NCBI RefSeq assembly: GCF_002008165.1 | Contig: NZ_MRDM01000010.1 | Location: 244,541-308,540 of the forward strand | Reading direction: 5' to 3' | DNA: 64,000 bases | From: Rhizobium laguerreae | GTDB taxonomy: Bacteria > Pseudomonadota > Alphaproteobacteria > Rhizobiales > Rhizobiaceae | Shown here: positions 8,650 through 18,324 of the stretch, piece by piece | Position numbering within the stretch: position 1 is the stretch's first letter | Layout of the letters: each line of letters opens with the position of its first letter | Made by a program: the position numbers and the translations under genes | Notes under the pieces: generated by a model | Told to the model about the DNA's origin: nothing | The model's input: the letters and a program-made list of their open reading frames with translations, nothing else | Database searches by the model: none

Positions 8650-9072
8650 ATGCCCGTTGCTCGCACGCTTCTGCTCGCCGGCCTTCTCGCCATTTTCACG
8701 CCCGCAATCGCCGGGGCCGATTCGCTGAAGCTGGGCAAGCCGGGGGTTGGGCCGCTGAACACGGGATCGACGCTCTGCGACTTTCGCGGCTGCTTCGGTT
8801 TCGGGCCGCAGCAATGGCATCGTCCCGCCTATGTCCAGCCAAATTACCGCCCACGCGGCGCGACCGGACCTACCTATTATCGGCCGGGGGCTGCCGGCCG
8901 GCCGCAGCTGACCTATGATCCGCCGCCGGTGCAAAGGGTGCAGCCGAAGGCGCGCGACATGAACAGCCATGCCGCCTGGTGCAGCAATGAATATCGCTCC
9001 TACAATCCGCGTACCGACCGTTTCCTCACCTATGAGGGCATCTACAAGACTTGCCGCTCGCCCTATCGCTGA
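8650..9072 (+). CDS. BA14K-family exported protein
   Basis: 140 residues with a clear signal peptide (hydrophobic run about 6-21, cleavage after AGA). The mature part is rich in Pro, Arg and Tyr and ends with the BA14K signature 'HAAWCSNEYRSYNPRTDRFL'-type block (about 108-130), with two cysteines in 'AWCSNEY' and 'YKTCRSPYR'. BA14K was described as a lectin-like immunoreactive protein in Brucella; in rhizobia such proteins are small periplasmic or surface proteins of unknown role. An AAAGGA ribosome site precedes ATG 8650. It is a single gene downstream of the divergently oriented tRNA. Confidence 0.85.
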   Translation: MPVARTLLLAGLLAIFTPAIAGADSLKLGKPGVGPLNTGSTLCDFRGCFGFGPQQWHRPAYVQPNYRPRGATGPTYYRPGAAGRPQLTYDPPPVQRVQPKARDMNSHAAWCSNEYRSYNPRTDRFLTYEGIYKTCRSPYR

Positions 9073-9076
9073 GCCG

Positions 9077-9370
9077 TCAGCTTTCGAGCGAGGCGCGGTC
9101 GACATGGCCGAGATCGCGGCCGGGCTCGACGATGTCGCGGACCCGCTGTTTCAGCTCCTTTGGCCCGGGAAAACCGCCGTCGCGCTTGCGCTCCCAGATC
9201 AGATCGCCATTGACGCGGATCTCGAAATTACCGCCGGTGGCGGGGATCAGCGCCACTTCGCCAAGACTGTCGGAAAAGGTGTGCAGCAGCTCCTGCGCCA
9301 TCCAGCTGGCGCGCAGCAGCCAATTGCACTGGGTGCAGTAGAGGATCGTGACGCGGGCTTTCTCGGTCAT
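9077..9370 (-). CDS. SelT/SelW/SelH-family Rdx protein
   Basis: A 97-residue thioredoxin-like protein. The redox motif is 'YCTQC' (C-x2-C) at the end of the first strand, where eukaryotic relatives carry selenocysteine as the second residue. 'PATGGNFEIRVNGDLIWERKRDGGFP' is the family signature (positions about 43-68). It is a small cytosolic redox protein of unknown substrate. It converges with the BA14K gene with a 4-bp gap. Confidence 0.88.
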   Translation of the reverse strand: MTEKARVTILYCTQCNWLLRASWMAQELLHTFSDSLGEVALIPATGGNFEIRVNGDLIWERKRDGGFPGPKELKQRVRDIVEPGRDLGHVDRASLES

Positions 9371-9498
9371 GGCGATGTCCTTTCGTTTGCTGAGATTTAA
9401 GCCCTGTCGCGCGTCGGCGCAATCGCCTTACATAAGCGTCTTGCGCGCCGTCCTCCGCCATGGTCTCTTCCCGTGGTCGGCCATACCAGGAAGAGCCC

Positions 9499-10236
9499 AT
9501 GCGCGTCGCAGTCATCGAAAACATGCGGAATACCGGCCTCGGCGCGCTTGCCGCGGCCCTCGACGAGGTAGGCGCGGAGATCGAGTGGTTCCAGGTGTGG
9601 CAGGACGGCATCCTGCCGAAAGATATATCCGGCCATGACGCGCTGGTCGTTCTCGGCGGTGAGCAGAGCGCGCTGGATGATGAAACGCACCCCTACCTGC
9701 CGGAACTCGTCCGGCTCACGCGCCGCTTCGGCGATGCCGGCAAGGCCGTGCTCGGCATCTGCCTCGGCAGCCAGATCCTCGCCCGCGCTTACGGCGCCGA
9801 CAATCACTTAGGAATTGCCCGCGAATTCGGCTGGCACGGGATCGGCGTCACCGCCGAGGGCCGGGCCGATCCGCTTCTGTCGGCGCTTGGCGGCGAGTTC
9901 ACCATCTTCGAATGGCATGCCGATACGTTCTCCCTGCCTGAAGGCGCGGTCCGTCTCGCCTCGAGCTCCGTCGCCGAAAACCAGGCCTTCCGCATCGGCC
10001 GCGCCGTCTATGGCACCCAGTTCCATTTCGAGGCCAACTCAGCGGTCGTCGCGCAATGGAAGGCCGAATTTCCCGATACGATCGCGCGCATCGCGCCGGG
10101 CTGGCTGGAGAACCATGCCGAGTTGGCCGCAAGGCACGCCGGTGCCGCCGATGCCGCAGGCCTTGCCATCGCGCGCGCCTGGGTCGGCCTGATCGAACCG
10201 CAAGAGGTCGCGATGCTGTCGCAGGCCTCGGCGTGA
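9499..10236 (+). CDS. Class I glutamine amidotransferase-like protein
   Basis: 245 residues from ATG 9499; the frame is open further upstream, but the 'CCAGGAAGAGCCC' ribosome site supports this start. The nucleophile elbow is 'GICLGSQILA' (Cys about 91), the catalytic histidine is in 'GTQFHFEAN', and a glutamate follows in the same motif, so the Cys-His-Glu triad is intact. It resembles stand-alone GMP-synthase-like amidotransferases (YfeJ type) whose partner is often unknown. The downstream acetyltransferase gene starts 11 bp later, so they are probably co-transcribed. Confidence 0.85.
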   Translation: MRVAVIENMRNTGLGALAAALDEVGAEIEWFQVWQDGILPKDISGHDALVVLGGEQSALDDETHPYLPELVRLTRRFGDAGKAVLGICLGSQILARAYGADNHLGIAREFGWHGIGVTAEGRADPLLSALGGEFTIFEWHADTFSLPEGAVRLASSSVAENQAFRIGRAVYGTQFHFEANSAVVAQWKAEFPDTIARIAPGWLENHAELAARHAGAADAAGLAIARAWVGLIEPQEVAMLSQASA

Positions 10237-10247
10237 GGGGTGAGGCG

Positions 10248-10796
10248 ATGCCGGTGACCGAACGCGAGAAGATGGCGGCAGGCGAATGGTACCGCTGCCT
10301 CGATGACGAGCTCGATCTCTTGCGCCGTCAGGCGCGTGCCGCCGTCCATGCGCATAATTCGCTGCCGCCGGATGAGCGCGGCGCCGTCGCGCCGGCCCTC
10401 AGGGCACTCTTTGCGCAGGCAGCACTCAATGTCTTCATCGAGGCGCCGTTTCACTGCTCCTACGGCATCAATATCGTTCTCGGCGAACGCGTCTATTTCA
10501 ATGCCGGCTGCACCATCCTCGATTCCGGCCGGGTGAGCATCGGCGACCGCAGCATGTTCGGCCCCGGCGTGCAGATCTATTGCGCCGAGCATCACAAGGA
10601 TCCGGCACGTCGCAGCACAGGTATCGAGATCGCCAGGCCGGTCACCGTCGGAAGCGATGTCTGGATCGGCGGCAGCGCCATCATCCTCGGCGGCATCACC
10701 ATCGGCGACGGCGCGATCGTCGGCGCCGGCGCGGTGGTGACCAGGGATGTGCCGGCCGGCGCAACCGTAGTCGGCAATCCAGCCCGCATCCGCTAA
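10248..10796 (+). CDS. Maltose/galactoside O-acetyltransferase-like protein (LbH fold)
   Basis: 182 residues from ATG 10248 (MPVTEREKMAAGEWY). The N-terminal Mac domain 'EKMAAGEWYRCLDDEL' and the left-handed beta-helix hexapeptide repeats (about 60-182, e.g. 'VTVGSDVWIGGSAIILGG', 'IGDGAIVGAGAVVTRDVPAG') place it in the LacA/Maa/NodL group that acetylates a sugar hydroxyl with acetyl-CoA. The catalytic His is in 'YCAEHHKDPA'. NodL is a relative, but no nod genes are nearby, so a general sugar O-acetyltransferase is the safer call. Confidence 0.87.
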   Translation: MPVTEREKMAAGEWYRCLDDELDLLRRQARAAVHAHNSLPPDERGAVAPALRALFAQAALNVFIEAPFHCSYGINIVLGERVYFNAGCTILDSGRVSIGDRSMFGPGVQIYCAEHHKDPARRSTGIEIARPVTVGSDVWIGGSAIILGGITIGDGAIVGAGAVVTRDVPAGATVVGNPARIR

Positions 10797-10883
10797 CGCC
10801 GGCAAGACCGCCATTCCGCGATGATCTGCCATCTCGACAGCAGCGATCATTCCGCTAGATGAGAGGACAAACGGGAGGGAAGC

Positions 10884-11336
10884 ATGAGCGAACTGAATTT
10901 ACCCATGGAAGGCGGCTGCCGTTGCGGCCGGGTGCGATTGAAGGTCAGCGCCCCGCCGCTGCTCACCATGGCCTGTCATTGCACCGGGTGCCAGAAAATG
11001 ACCGCGAGCGCCTATTCGCTGAGTGCGGCCATCCCCAGCGAAGGCTTCGAGGTCACACAAGGCGAGCCTGTCATCGGCGGCCTGCATGGCGTCACGAAGC
11101 ATTATTTCTGCCCGCATTGCATGAGTTGGATGTTCACCCGCCCGGAAGGCATGGACTGGTTCGTCAATCTGCGCGCGACCATGCTCGACGACCCCAACTG
11201 GTTCACGCCTTTCATCGAGACGTGGACGGGCGAGAAGCTGTCATTCGCCGAGACTGGCGCGGTGTACAGCTATGAGGCGCTGCCTGCGATGGACGCGTAT
11301 GAGGGGCTGGTGAAAGAGTATATGGCGCGGAGTTGA
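10884..11336 (+). CDS. GFA-family (glutathione-dependent formaldehyde-activating-like) zinc protein
   Basis: 150 residues with the zinc-binding cysteine pattern of the Gfa/CENP-V fold: 'GGCRCGRVRL', 'CHCTGCQKMTAS' and 'YFCPHCMSWMF'. Most members have no demonstrated formaldehyde activity, so the family name should not be read as a function. ATG 10884 follows an AGGGAAGC ribosome site. The gene stands alone and converges with ccdB with only 2 bp between stop codons. Confidence 0.87.
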   Translation: MSELNLPMEGGCRCGRVRLKVSAPPLLTMACHCTGCQKMTASAYSLSAAIPSEGFEVTQGEPVIGGLHGVTKHYFCPHCMSWMFTRPEGMDWFVNLRATMLDDPNWFTPFIETWTGEKLSFAETGAVYSYEALPAMDAYEGLVKEYMARS

Positions 11337-11338
11337 TC

Positions 11339-11638
11339 TCAGAAGCCCTGGAAGACAAAATCGACGGCAGCGATAATGCGATCGCTGTCGGCGGTAAGAT
11401 CCGCCACCGCTTTTCCAATTTCCGCGGTCGGGACCGATGCCATACGCTGGGTGGCCATGACATAGGTTTCACCCTCAATAGGAAAGCGTGGGTTCAGTCG
11501 CGAGATCGACCAGCTCAGTTCCTGCACTGGATGCAACGGAACCATGACGCGCGAAGGCAGATCGTCGAGCAGATTGGCCTGAAGATCGATGGCCAGGAGA
11601 TTGCCGCTTTTAAGGTGATAGACGTGAAAGCGTGCCAC
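11339..11638 (-). CDS. ccdB: CcdB-family gyrase-poison toxin, atypical C-terminus
   Basis: A 99-residue CcdB homologue, the expected length. It shows 'SRVMVPL', 'RMASVPTAEIGKAVADL' and a C-terminal helix as in F-plasmid CcdB, which traps DNA gyrase. The last three residues of F CcdB (Trp-Gly-Ile), needed for killing, are Gln-Gly-Phe here (…FVFQGF), so the toxicity may be reduced. Translation must start at a GTG at 11638, directly beside a repeat element, with only a weak GGA as ribosome site. Its antitoxin gene ccdA lies upstream but is separated by a 98-bp repeat instead of overlapping. Confidence 0.82.
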   Translation of the reverse strand: MARFHVYHLKSGNLLAIDLQANLLDDLPSRVMVPLHPVQELSWSISRLNPRFPIEGETYVMATQRMASVPTAEIGKAVADLTADSDRIIAAVDFVFQGF

Positions 11639-11740
11639 TAGAGCATTCCAGGAAAAGTGCGAAGCGGTTTTCCGTCAGGAATTGCGTAAAAGCAAAACTT
11701 AGAGCGGTTCTACGCTTCCGTGAACGTTGAACCGCTCTAA
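11639..11740. repeat. Rhizobial palindromic repeat inserted between ccdA and ccdB
   Basis: A ~100-bp element bounded by TAGAGC and GCTCTA. It contains the common rhizobial block 'GCGGTTTTCCGTCAGGAATT' and a perfect 12-bp inverted repeat, TTAGAGCGGTTC (11699-11710) and GAACCGCTCTAA (11729-11740). It supplies the ccdA stop codon and ends at the ccdB GTG. Deleting it rejoins the genes as TTTTAGTGG, i.e. a TAG/GTG overlap. Confidence 0.75.
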
Positions 11741-11967
11741 AACTGACGGTATTTGTCGAAGGGCAAGCCGTGCTTTTCAACATATTCGTTTTCCAGACGG
11801 ATAGCCTCGGCGTTCTCGATACGCCAAAGCCGCTCGCGCTCCGCCTTTATGGCCTTTGCAATGCCGTCCTCCGCCGCCCGGGATATGTTGATCTGGAGCT
11901 CGCGCGCCTGGGAGACGAGACCTTCGTCAAGAGACAGGTTCGCTGCTTTTCTCGTCTGCTGAGCCAT
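11737..11967 (-). CDS. ccdA: CcdA-family antitoxin
   Basis: 76 residues from ATG 11967 with a good GAGGAG ribosome site. The N-terminal 'KAANLSLDEGLVSQARELQINISRA' part is the ribbon-helix-helix DNA-binding module; the C-terminal 'ERLWRIENAEAI…EKHGLPFDKYRQF' part matches the toxin-neutralising tail of CcdA. CcdA binds CcdB and, as a complex, represses its own operon. A strong dyad lies 14 bp upstream of the start. The stop codon is furnished by the repeat inserted after it. Confidence 0.85.
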   Translation of the reverse strand: MAQQTRKAANLSLDEGLVSQARELQINISRAAEDGIAKAIKAERERLWRIENAEAIRLENEYVEKHGLPFDKYRQF

Positions 11968-11980
11968 AACGATCTCCTCA

Positions 11981-12011
11981 ATCTTATGCGCAGATGATAT
12001 GCGCATAAGAT
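11981..12011. promoter_or_regulatory. Probable ccdAB operator (12-bp inverted repeat)
   Basis: ATCTTATGCGCA (11981-11992) and TGCGCATAAGAT (12000-12011) are exact reverse complements separated by 7 bp, directly upstream of ccdA. This fits autoregulation by the CcdA ribbon-helix-helix dimer, as known for ccd systems. The dyad lies between the lepA stop codon and ccdA, so a role as a lepA terminator hairpin cannot be excluded, but no T-run follows. Confidence 0.6.
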
Positions 12012-12025
12012 GACTTTGAGAAGCG

Positions 12026-13858
<1,833 letters not shown>

Positions 13859-13934
13859 ATAGCAGCGCCGCCCCCTGCCGCAAAGCGGTAATTATCCCGC
13901 CGTTTACGCTATTTCGTCCTGTATCGGGCGCGTA

Positions 13935-14633
13935 TCAGACCGGCCACGTCTCCAGCCGCCAGGCCGAATCCCAGAACATCCATTCATATTGCGAGGCGCG
14001 CACGAAGACATCGGTCATTTGCGCCCGCTCCACCGGTGACGCGGCGCGGGCGGCGATGTCGGTCAGCGCGATCACCTCGCGGGCACCGGCGGCAAATTGT
14101 GGATCGCCATAGGTGTTGATCCAGGCCTGGAAGGCATTGCCTTCGATAACAGGCCGGTTCTTGATCGCTTCCCCGACGTGCCAGTAGATCCAGAAGCAGG
14201 GAAGGATGGAGGACAGCGCCACCGCGTAGGAACAGTGATAGGCGGTGGCGAGCAGGAAGTTCGTATAGGCAAAGCCGGCAGGCGAGGGCTCGGCGGATGT
14301 GACGTCGGCGGAGGTGATGCCGAATTGGGTGAGGAAGCCGGCATGCAGGCCCTGCTCGACAGTGATCGCCTTCTGCGCCGAACCGAGGAAGCGCAGGACC
14401 TGCGCATTATCGGGCGCCTTGGCCGCAACGATCGCAAGGCATCGCGCATAATGCTTCAGATAGAGCGCATCCTGCAGGATGTAGTGCCGGAAAATTTCCG
14501 GCGGCAGCGTGCCGTCCGAAAGGCGCTGCAGCAATGGCAACGCTTCGATCTCGGCCATGATGGGCGCGATCCTGTCCCAGGCGGCAGCCGTGAAGCTTCC
14601 CGTCAGTTCCGTGCTCTGTGTACTGGCGTCCAT
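13935..14633 (-). CDS. tenA: TenA-family aminopyrimidine aminohydrolase (thiaminase II)
   Basis: A 232-residue all-helical TenA protein. The nucleophile is in 'TAYHCSYAVALSSILPCFWIY' (Cys about 134), and the C-terminal 'QYEWMFWDSAW' holds the catalytic glutamate of the family. It hydrolyses 4-amino-5-aminomethyl-2-methylpyrimidine in thiamin salvage. The ATG at 14633 has a GAGGAGAGAG ribosome site; the GTG one codon upstream is less likely. It is transcribed divergently from the cupin regulator at 14772, with a short shared promoter region. Confidence 0.92.
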   Translation of the reverse strand: MDASTQSTELTGSFTAAAWDRIAPIMAEIEALPLLQRLSDGTLPPEIFRHYILQDALYLKHYARCLAIVAAKAPDNAQVLRFLGSAQKAITVEQGLHAGFLTQFGITSADVTSAEPSPAGFAYTNFLLATAYHCSYAVALSSILPCFWIYWHVGEAIKNRPVIEGNAFQAWINTYGDPQFAAGAREVIALTDIAARAASPVERAQMTDVFVRASQYEWMFWDSAWRLETWPV

Positions 14634-14771
14634 CACTCTCTCCTCGGATTAGGCCGCCATATAGGGACGGCGCAGCGGCGAAAGCAAGGCGCGTTTGGCC
14701 GCTTTTGTTAGCCACTTGATTCCATCATCAGATACTGTATTTCTCTTATAGTGGAATCAGGGGACTGGAAA

Positions 14772-15338
14772 ATGGAACCGGAACTCGAACAGGCGATCGG
14801 CATCCGCATCCGCACGCTGCGGCAGGAAAAGGCTCTGACGCTCGATGATCTGGCTGCGGCCTCCGGCGTCAGCCGGGCGATGATCTCGCGCATCGAGCGG
14901 GCGGAGGCGAGCCCGACCGCCTCGTTGCTGGCAAGGATCTGCGCCGCGCTCGGCCTGTCGCTGTCGGCCTTCTTTGCGGAAAAGGGGCAGGCCTCGCCGC
15001 TCGCCCGTCGGCAGGAACAGCAGGTCTGGCGCGATCCGGAGACGGGATATATGCGTCGGTCTGTTTCGCCCCCGGGCACGGCTTCCGATGTCGATATCGT
15101 CGAGGTCGAATTCCCCCCTGGCGCCCGCGTCAGCTTCCCCCCGCATGCGAGCGCCCATAGCATGACGCAGCATATCTGGCTGTTCGACGGCGAGCTGGAG
15201 ATGACGGCGGCTGAGATCGTCTACCGGCTGCGCCCGGGCGATTGCCTCTTCATGCCGGTCGGCGAGGGTCACGTCTTCCAAAATCCCGGCAACGCGCCGG
15301 CGCGTTACTGCGTCGTGCTCGATCGCGGCGGCCGATAG
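14772..15338 (+). CDS. XRE-family regulator with C-terminal cupin sensor domain
   Basis: 188 residues from ATG 14772 (GTG 14751 possible). An N-terminal helix-turn-helix ('LTLDDLAAASGVSRAMISRI', about 22-41) is followed by a cupin domain (about 100-185; 'HSMTQHIWLFDGELEM', 'LRPGDCLFMPVGEGHVFQN'). This architecture senses a small molecule and controls an adjacent enzyme or transporter. Its neighbour downstream is an acetyltransferase gene 24 bp away, very likely in the same transcript and perhaps its target; tenA is divergent. Confidence 0.87.
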   Translation: MEPELEQAIGIRIRTLRQEKALTLDDLAAASGVSRAMISRIERAEASPTASLLARICAALGLSLSAFFAEKGQASPLARRQEQQVWRDPETGYMRRSVSPPGTASDVDIVEVEFPPGARVSFPPHASAHSMTQHIWLFDGELEMTAAEIVYRLRPGDCLFMPVGEGHVFQNPGNAPARYCVVLDRGGR

Positions 15339-15362
15339 AAGCATTCATTTCAGGAGAACAGC

Positions 15363-15881
15363 ATGCCTGCTATTCGTACCCTTTCCGCCGAGGAGGCCCG
15401 CGCCGCCGTTCCGGCCCTTTCGGAGGTGCTCGTCGATTGCGTCGCGGGCGGCGCCTCCGTCGGCTTCATGCAACCCTATCGGCCTGAGGATGCCGAGCCC
15501 TATTGGCGTGATGTCGCCGATGCCGTTGCCACCGGCGGCAATCTGCTGCTGATCGCTGAACTCGACGGCAGGATCGTCGGCACGGTGCAGGTGGGTGCCG
15601 CGCAGATGCCGAACCAGCCGCATCGCGGCGATCTGAAGAAGTTGCTGGTGCATCGCTCCGCCCGTGGCAAGGGGCTCGCCCGGCTGCTGATGGATGCCGC
15701 CGAGCGCGAGGCGGCAAGCCGCGGCAAAACCCTGCTCGTGCTCGATACGGCAACCGGCAGCGATGCTGAGGCGATCTATCCGCGCCTGGGCTGGCAGCGC
15801 GTCGGTGTCATTCCGGATTATGCGCTGTGGCCGGAAGGCGGTTTCTGCGCCACCACCCTCTTCTACAAACGGCTCGCCTGA
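15363..15881 (+). CDS. GNAT-family N-acetyltransferase
   Basis: 172 residues with the acetyl-CoA pyrophosphate loop 'VHRSARGKGLARLLMDAAE' (Q/R-x2-G-x-G/A, about 96-114) and the C-terminal 'LDTATGSDAEAIYPRLGWQRVG' block. The pattern 'CVAGGASVGFM…EDAEPYWRD' is typical of stand-alone acetyltransferases encoded beside XRE/cupin regulators. The substrate is unknown. A good AGGAG ribosome site precedes ATG 15363. Confidence 0.87.
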   Translation: MPAIRTLSAEEARAAVPALSEVLVDCVAGGASVGFMQPYRPEDAEPYWRDVADAVATGGNLLLIAELDGRIVGTVQVGAAQMPNQPHRGDLKKLLVHRSARGKGLARLLMDAAEREAASRGKTLLVLDTATGSDAEAIYPRLGWQRVGVIPDYALWPEGGFCATTLFYKRLA

Positions 15882-15896
15882 TTGCGCCGGCCCCGC

Positions 15897-16508
15897 TCAA
15901 GCCGGCTTGGCGAAGACAGCAAGCGCGCCGCCAAGCGTCGCGCCCGCCGTCCATTGCGCGGCGTTCCAGCCGAACTGTCGAGCCGCTTCGATGTTTGCCG
16001 CCATATCGTCGATGAAGGCGATCTCGCCGGGCAGTACGCCGGCCCGCTCGGTCGCCAGCCGGAAGAAATCGAGAGAAGGCTTGCTGTGCCCGAGTGCTGC
16101 GGAATAGATGATGTCGTCGAAATGCGCGCTAAGGCCGATCTGCTCCATCAGGTAGCGTGCCCGCCTATGCTCCTGGTTGGTCGCCAGCAGGAGAGTGATG
16201 CCGCTTTGCCTAAGAGGCGCGAGTTCTTCCAGCAGATTGAGATCGAGGCGCGAATCGTTCTCGAACCAGTAATCGATCAGTGCTTCGGCGCTGAGGTGGG
16301 GCGCGATCTTTGCGAGAACGCCGGCGAGCTTCGGCTCCAGTGCCTCGCGGCCGATGATGATATCGCCCCAGTGCGTCTGGAAGAATTCCTGCTGCAGCAG
16401 GTCGAGGCGCAGGCCGAGATCGCGCTCCAGATAGGTGAAGAGAGGCAGGCCATCGGTCGGACGACCATGAATGAGCACGCCGTCGACATCGACCATCAGC
16501 ACTTTCAT
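15897..16508 (-). CDS. HAD-superfamily hydrolase
   Basis: 203 residues with HAD motifs: I 'MVDVDGVLIHG' (nucleophile Asp7, Asp9), II 'LLLATNQ', III with Lys in 'LGHSKPSLDFF', IV 'IAFIDDMAANIEAA'. The helical cap lies between motifs I and II (C1 type), as in phosphoglycolate phosphatase or haloacid dehalogenase relatives. The substrate cannot be inferred. It converges with the acetyltransferase gene and is divergent from the amidohydrolase gene. Confidence 0.87.
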   Translation of the reverse strand: MKVLMVDVDGVLIHGRPTDGLPLFTYLERDLGLRLDLLQQEFFQTHWGDIIIGREALEPKLAGVLAKIAPHLSAEALIDYWFENDSRLDLNLLEELAPLRQSGITLLLATNQEHRRARYLMEQIGLSAHFDDIIYSAALGHSKPSLDFFRLATERAGVLPGEIAFIDDMAANIEAARQFGWNAAQWTAGATLGGALAVFAKPA

Positions 16509-16641
16509 GCGGAAAATTTCCTCGTTCTCAAAACACCGGCGAAGGTGGCGTCATTATTCCAGACGATCAAGGGCCCGCGCCGCTTTTTTGTCAGGGCCGA
16601 GCCGTGTAAATCTCCATTGTCAATCAAGGACAGGATCTGAA

Positions 16642-17667
16642 ATGCGCGTCATCTATTCCGAGGATCACAAGCTGCGCGATGCCAGGACGGAGCTGCACGC
16701 CGGTCAGCTGGTGACGCCCTTCGAGGCGCCGTTCCGCGCCGAATGGATCCTCGCGGCGGTCAAGGAGGCGGGCTTTACCGACGTGGTGGCACCGGATGCG
16801 CACGGGTTGGGAACGGCTCGAAAAGTGCATGATCCCGCCTATCTGGACTTTCTCGCCACCGTCTGGGACCGCTGGGTAGCGGCCGGTTTCACCGGCGAGG
16901 CGATCGCCAATTCCTTCGCCGTTCGCCGCACCAGCCAGCGCGTGCCCGACAATATCGTCGGTGCGATCGGCCACTATGCCAATGCCGCCGACACCTCGAT
17001 CACCAAGGGTTCCTACGAGGCGGCGATCGCTTCCATGCGCTGTGCCGTCAGCGGCGCCGACTGGCTGGCAGAAGGCAATCGTTTCGCCTTCGCGCTCTGC
17101 CGCCCGCCCGGCCACCATGCCGGCATCGATCTCTTCGGCGGCTATTGCTTCATCAACAATTCGGGCGTCGCCGCACAGCGGCTGCTCGATCATGGTGCGA
17201 GGAAAGTCGCGGTGCTGGATGTCGATTTCCATCATGGCAACGGCACGCAGGATCTCTTCTATCGCCGCGGCGATGTCTTCACCGCCTCGCTGCATGGTGA
17301 TCCTATGCACGCCTTTCCCTATTTCCTCGGCCATGCTGACGAGGAAGGCGAGGGGGAGGGTGTCGGCGCCAACCGCAATTATCCGATGCCGCCGGGCACA
17401 CCTTGGCATGTCTGGTCTTCGGCCCTTGCCGATGCGCTCACCCGCATCAAGACCTTCGGCGCCGAGGCGATCGTCGTGGCCCTCGGCGTCGATACCTTCG
17501 AGCGCGATCCGATCTCCTTCTTCAGCCTCACCTCCGACGATTTCACCCGCATGGGCGCGATGATATCAACCGCCGGCCTGCCGGTGCTCGCCTGCATGGA
17601 GGGCGGCTACGGTGTGCCGGAGATCGGCCTCAACGTTGCCAATGTCCTCAAGGGTCTGGAAGCCTGA
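16642..17667 (+). CDS. Acetylpolyamine amidohydrolase / class II-like histone deacetylase family
   Basis: 341 residues, the exact size of bacterial acetylpolyamine amidohydrolases. Zinc and catalytic residues are visible in 'RPPGHHAG' (tandem His), 'VDFHHGNGTQDLF' (zinc Asp and His) and 'VALGVDTFERDP' (third zinc ligand Asp). 'GGYCFINNSGVAAQ' is the family signature. It deacetylates acetylated polyamines or related amides in the cytoplasm. The start is ATG 16642 with an AAGGACAGGATC ribosome region; the open frame upstream is not coding. Confidence 0.92.
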   Translation: MRVIYSEDHKLRDARTELHAGQLVTPFEAPFRAEWILAAVKEAGFTDVVAPDAHGLGTARKVHDPAYLDFLATVWDRWVAAGFTGEAIANSFAVRRTSQRVPDNIVGAIGHYANAADTSITKGSYEAAIASMRCAVSGADWLAEGNRFAFALCRPPGHHAGIDLFGGYCFINNSGVAAQRLLDHGARKVAVLDVDFHHGNGTQDLFYRRGDVFTASLHGDPMHAFPYFLGHADEEGEGEGVGANRNYPMPPGTPWHVWSSALADALTRIKTFGAEAIVVALGVDTFERDPISFFSLTSDDFTRMGAMISTAGLPVLACMEGGYGVPEIGLNVANVLKGLEA

Positions 17668-17676
17668 TCACCACCG

Positions 17677-18252
17677 ATGACCGACGAGACCGTTCCATCC
17701 GATATTCCGACATCACGCATGCTGAGCTGGGCGCGCAATTCCGCTATCTATCGCCTGGAGCGGCGGATGATGACGGAAAAGCAGCTCTTTGACGCCATCA
17801 CCCGCAAGGCGAAGGAGAAATTCGAGGATATCAGCGCGGCGCAACTCAAGGCCATCGCCGATTTCGCGGTCAAATTTGCCTATGACAACAAGGTCCTAGA
17901 CGATCGCGCCTATGCGGAGATCAGCACGCGCTCGGCCGTGCGTGGCGGTAAATCGAAGCGCGCGATCGCCCAGAAGCTTGCTGCCAAGGGCGTCTCCAGG
18001 GACAAGGTCGAGGCGGCGCTTGAAGAGGCTGACGATCTCCATGCAGCGGCGATATTCGCCCGCAAGCGCGCCTTCGGCCCCTTCCGCCGGGTCCAACTTG
18101 ACGAAAAGCGAAAGGCGAAAGAGCTCTCGGCTTTCGCCCGCAACGGCTTCAGCTTCGATATCGGCAGGAAGGTCTTCGACATGAGCGCCGAAGACGCCGA
18201 AGAGATCATCCTTGCCGGCCGATCCTTGGCGCTTGAGCATCAGCGCTCTTGA
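17677..18252 (+). CDS. recX: RecX regulatory protein
   Basis: A 191-residue helical protein with the RecX three-helix repeats. 'DDRAYAEISTRSAVRGGKSKRAIAQKL' (about 84-110) carries the usual 'D(D/E)xxYAxxxxxxxxxxGxxxIxxxL' pattern. RecX binds RecA filaments and limits recombinase activity. recA is not nearby, which is normal for alphaproteobacteria. It starts 9 bp after the amidohydrolase stop, suggesting co-transcription. Confidence 0.85.
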   Translation: MTDETVPSDIPTSRMLSWARNSAIYRLERRMMTEKQLFDAITRKAKEKFEDISAAQLKAIADFAVKFAYDNKVLDDRAYAEISTRSAVRGGKSKRAIAQKLAAKGVSRDKVEAALEEADDLHAAAIFARKRAFGPFRRVQLDEKRKAKELSAFARNGFSFDIGRKVFDMSAEDAEEIILAGRSLALEHQRS

Positions 18253-18324
18253 TCCCGGCATGAAAAGATTGAATTTGGTTCTCACACGTCTTCGGCCTAG
18301 AACCGAGCCAGGATCGGGGGCCAC

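Noticed and set aside
10248..10796. nodL
   Set aside because: Same fold family, but no other nod genes or nod box nearby; general sugar acetyltransferase is safer.
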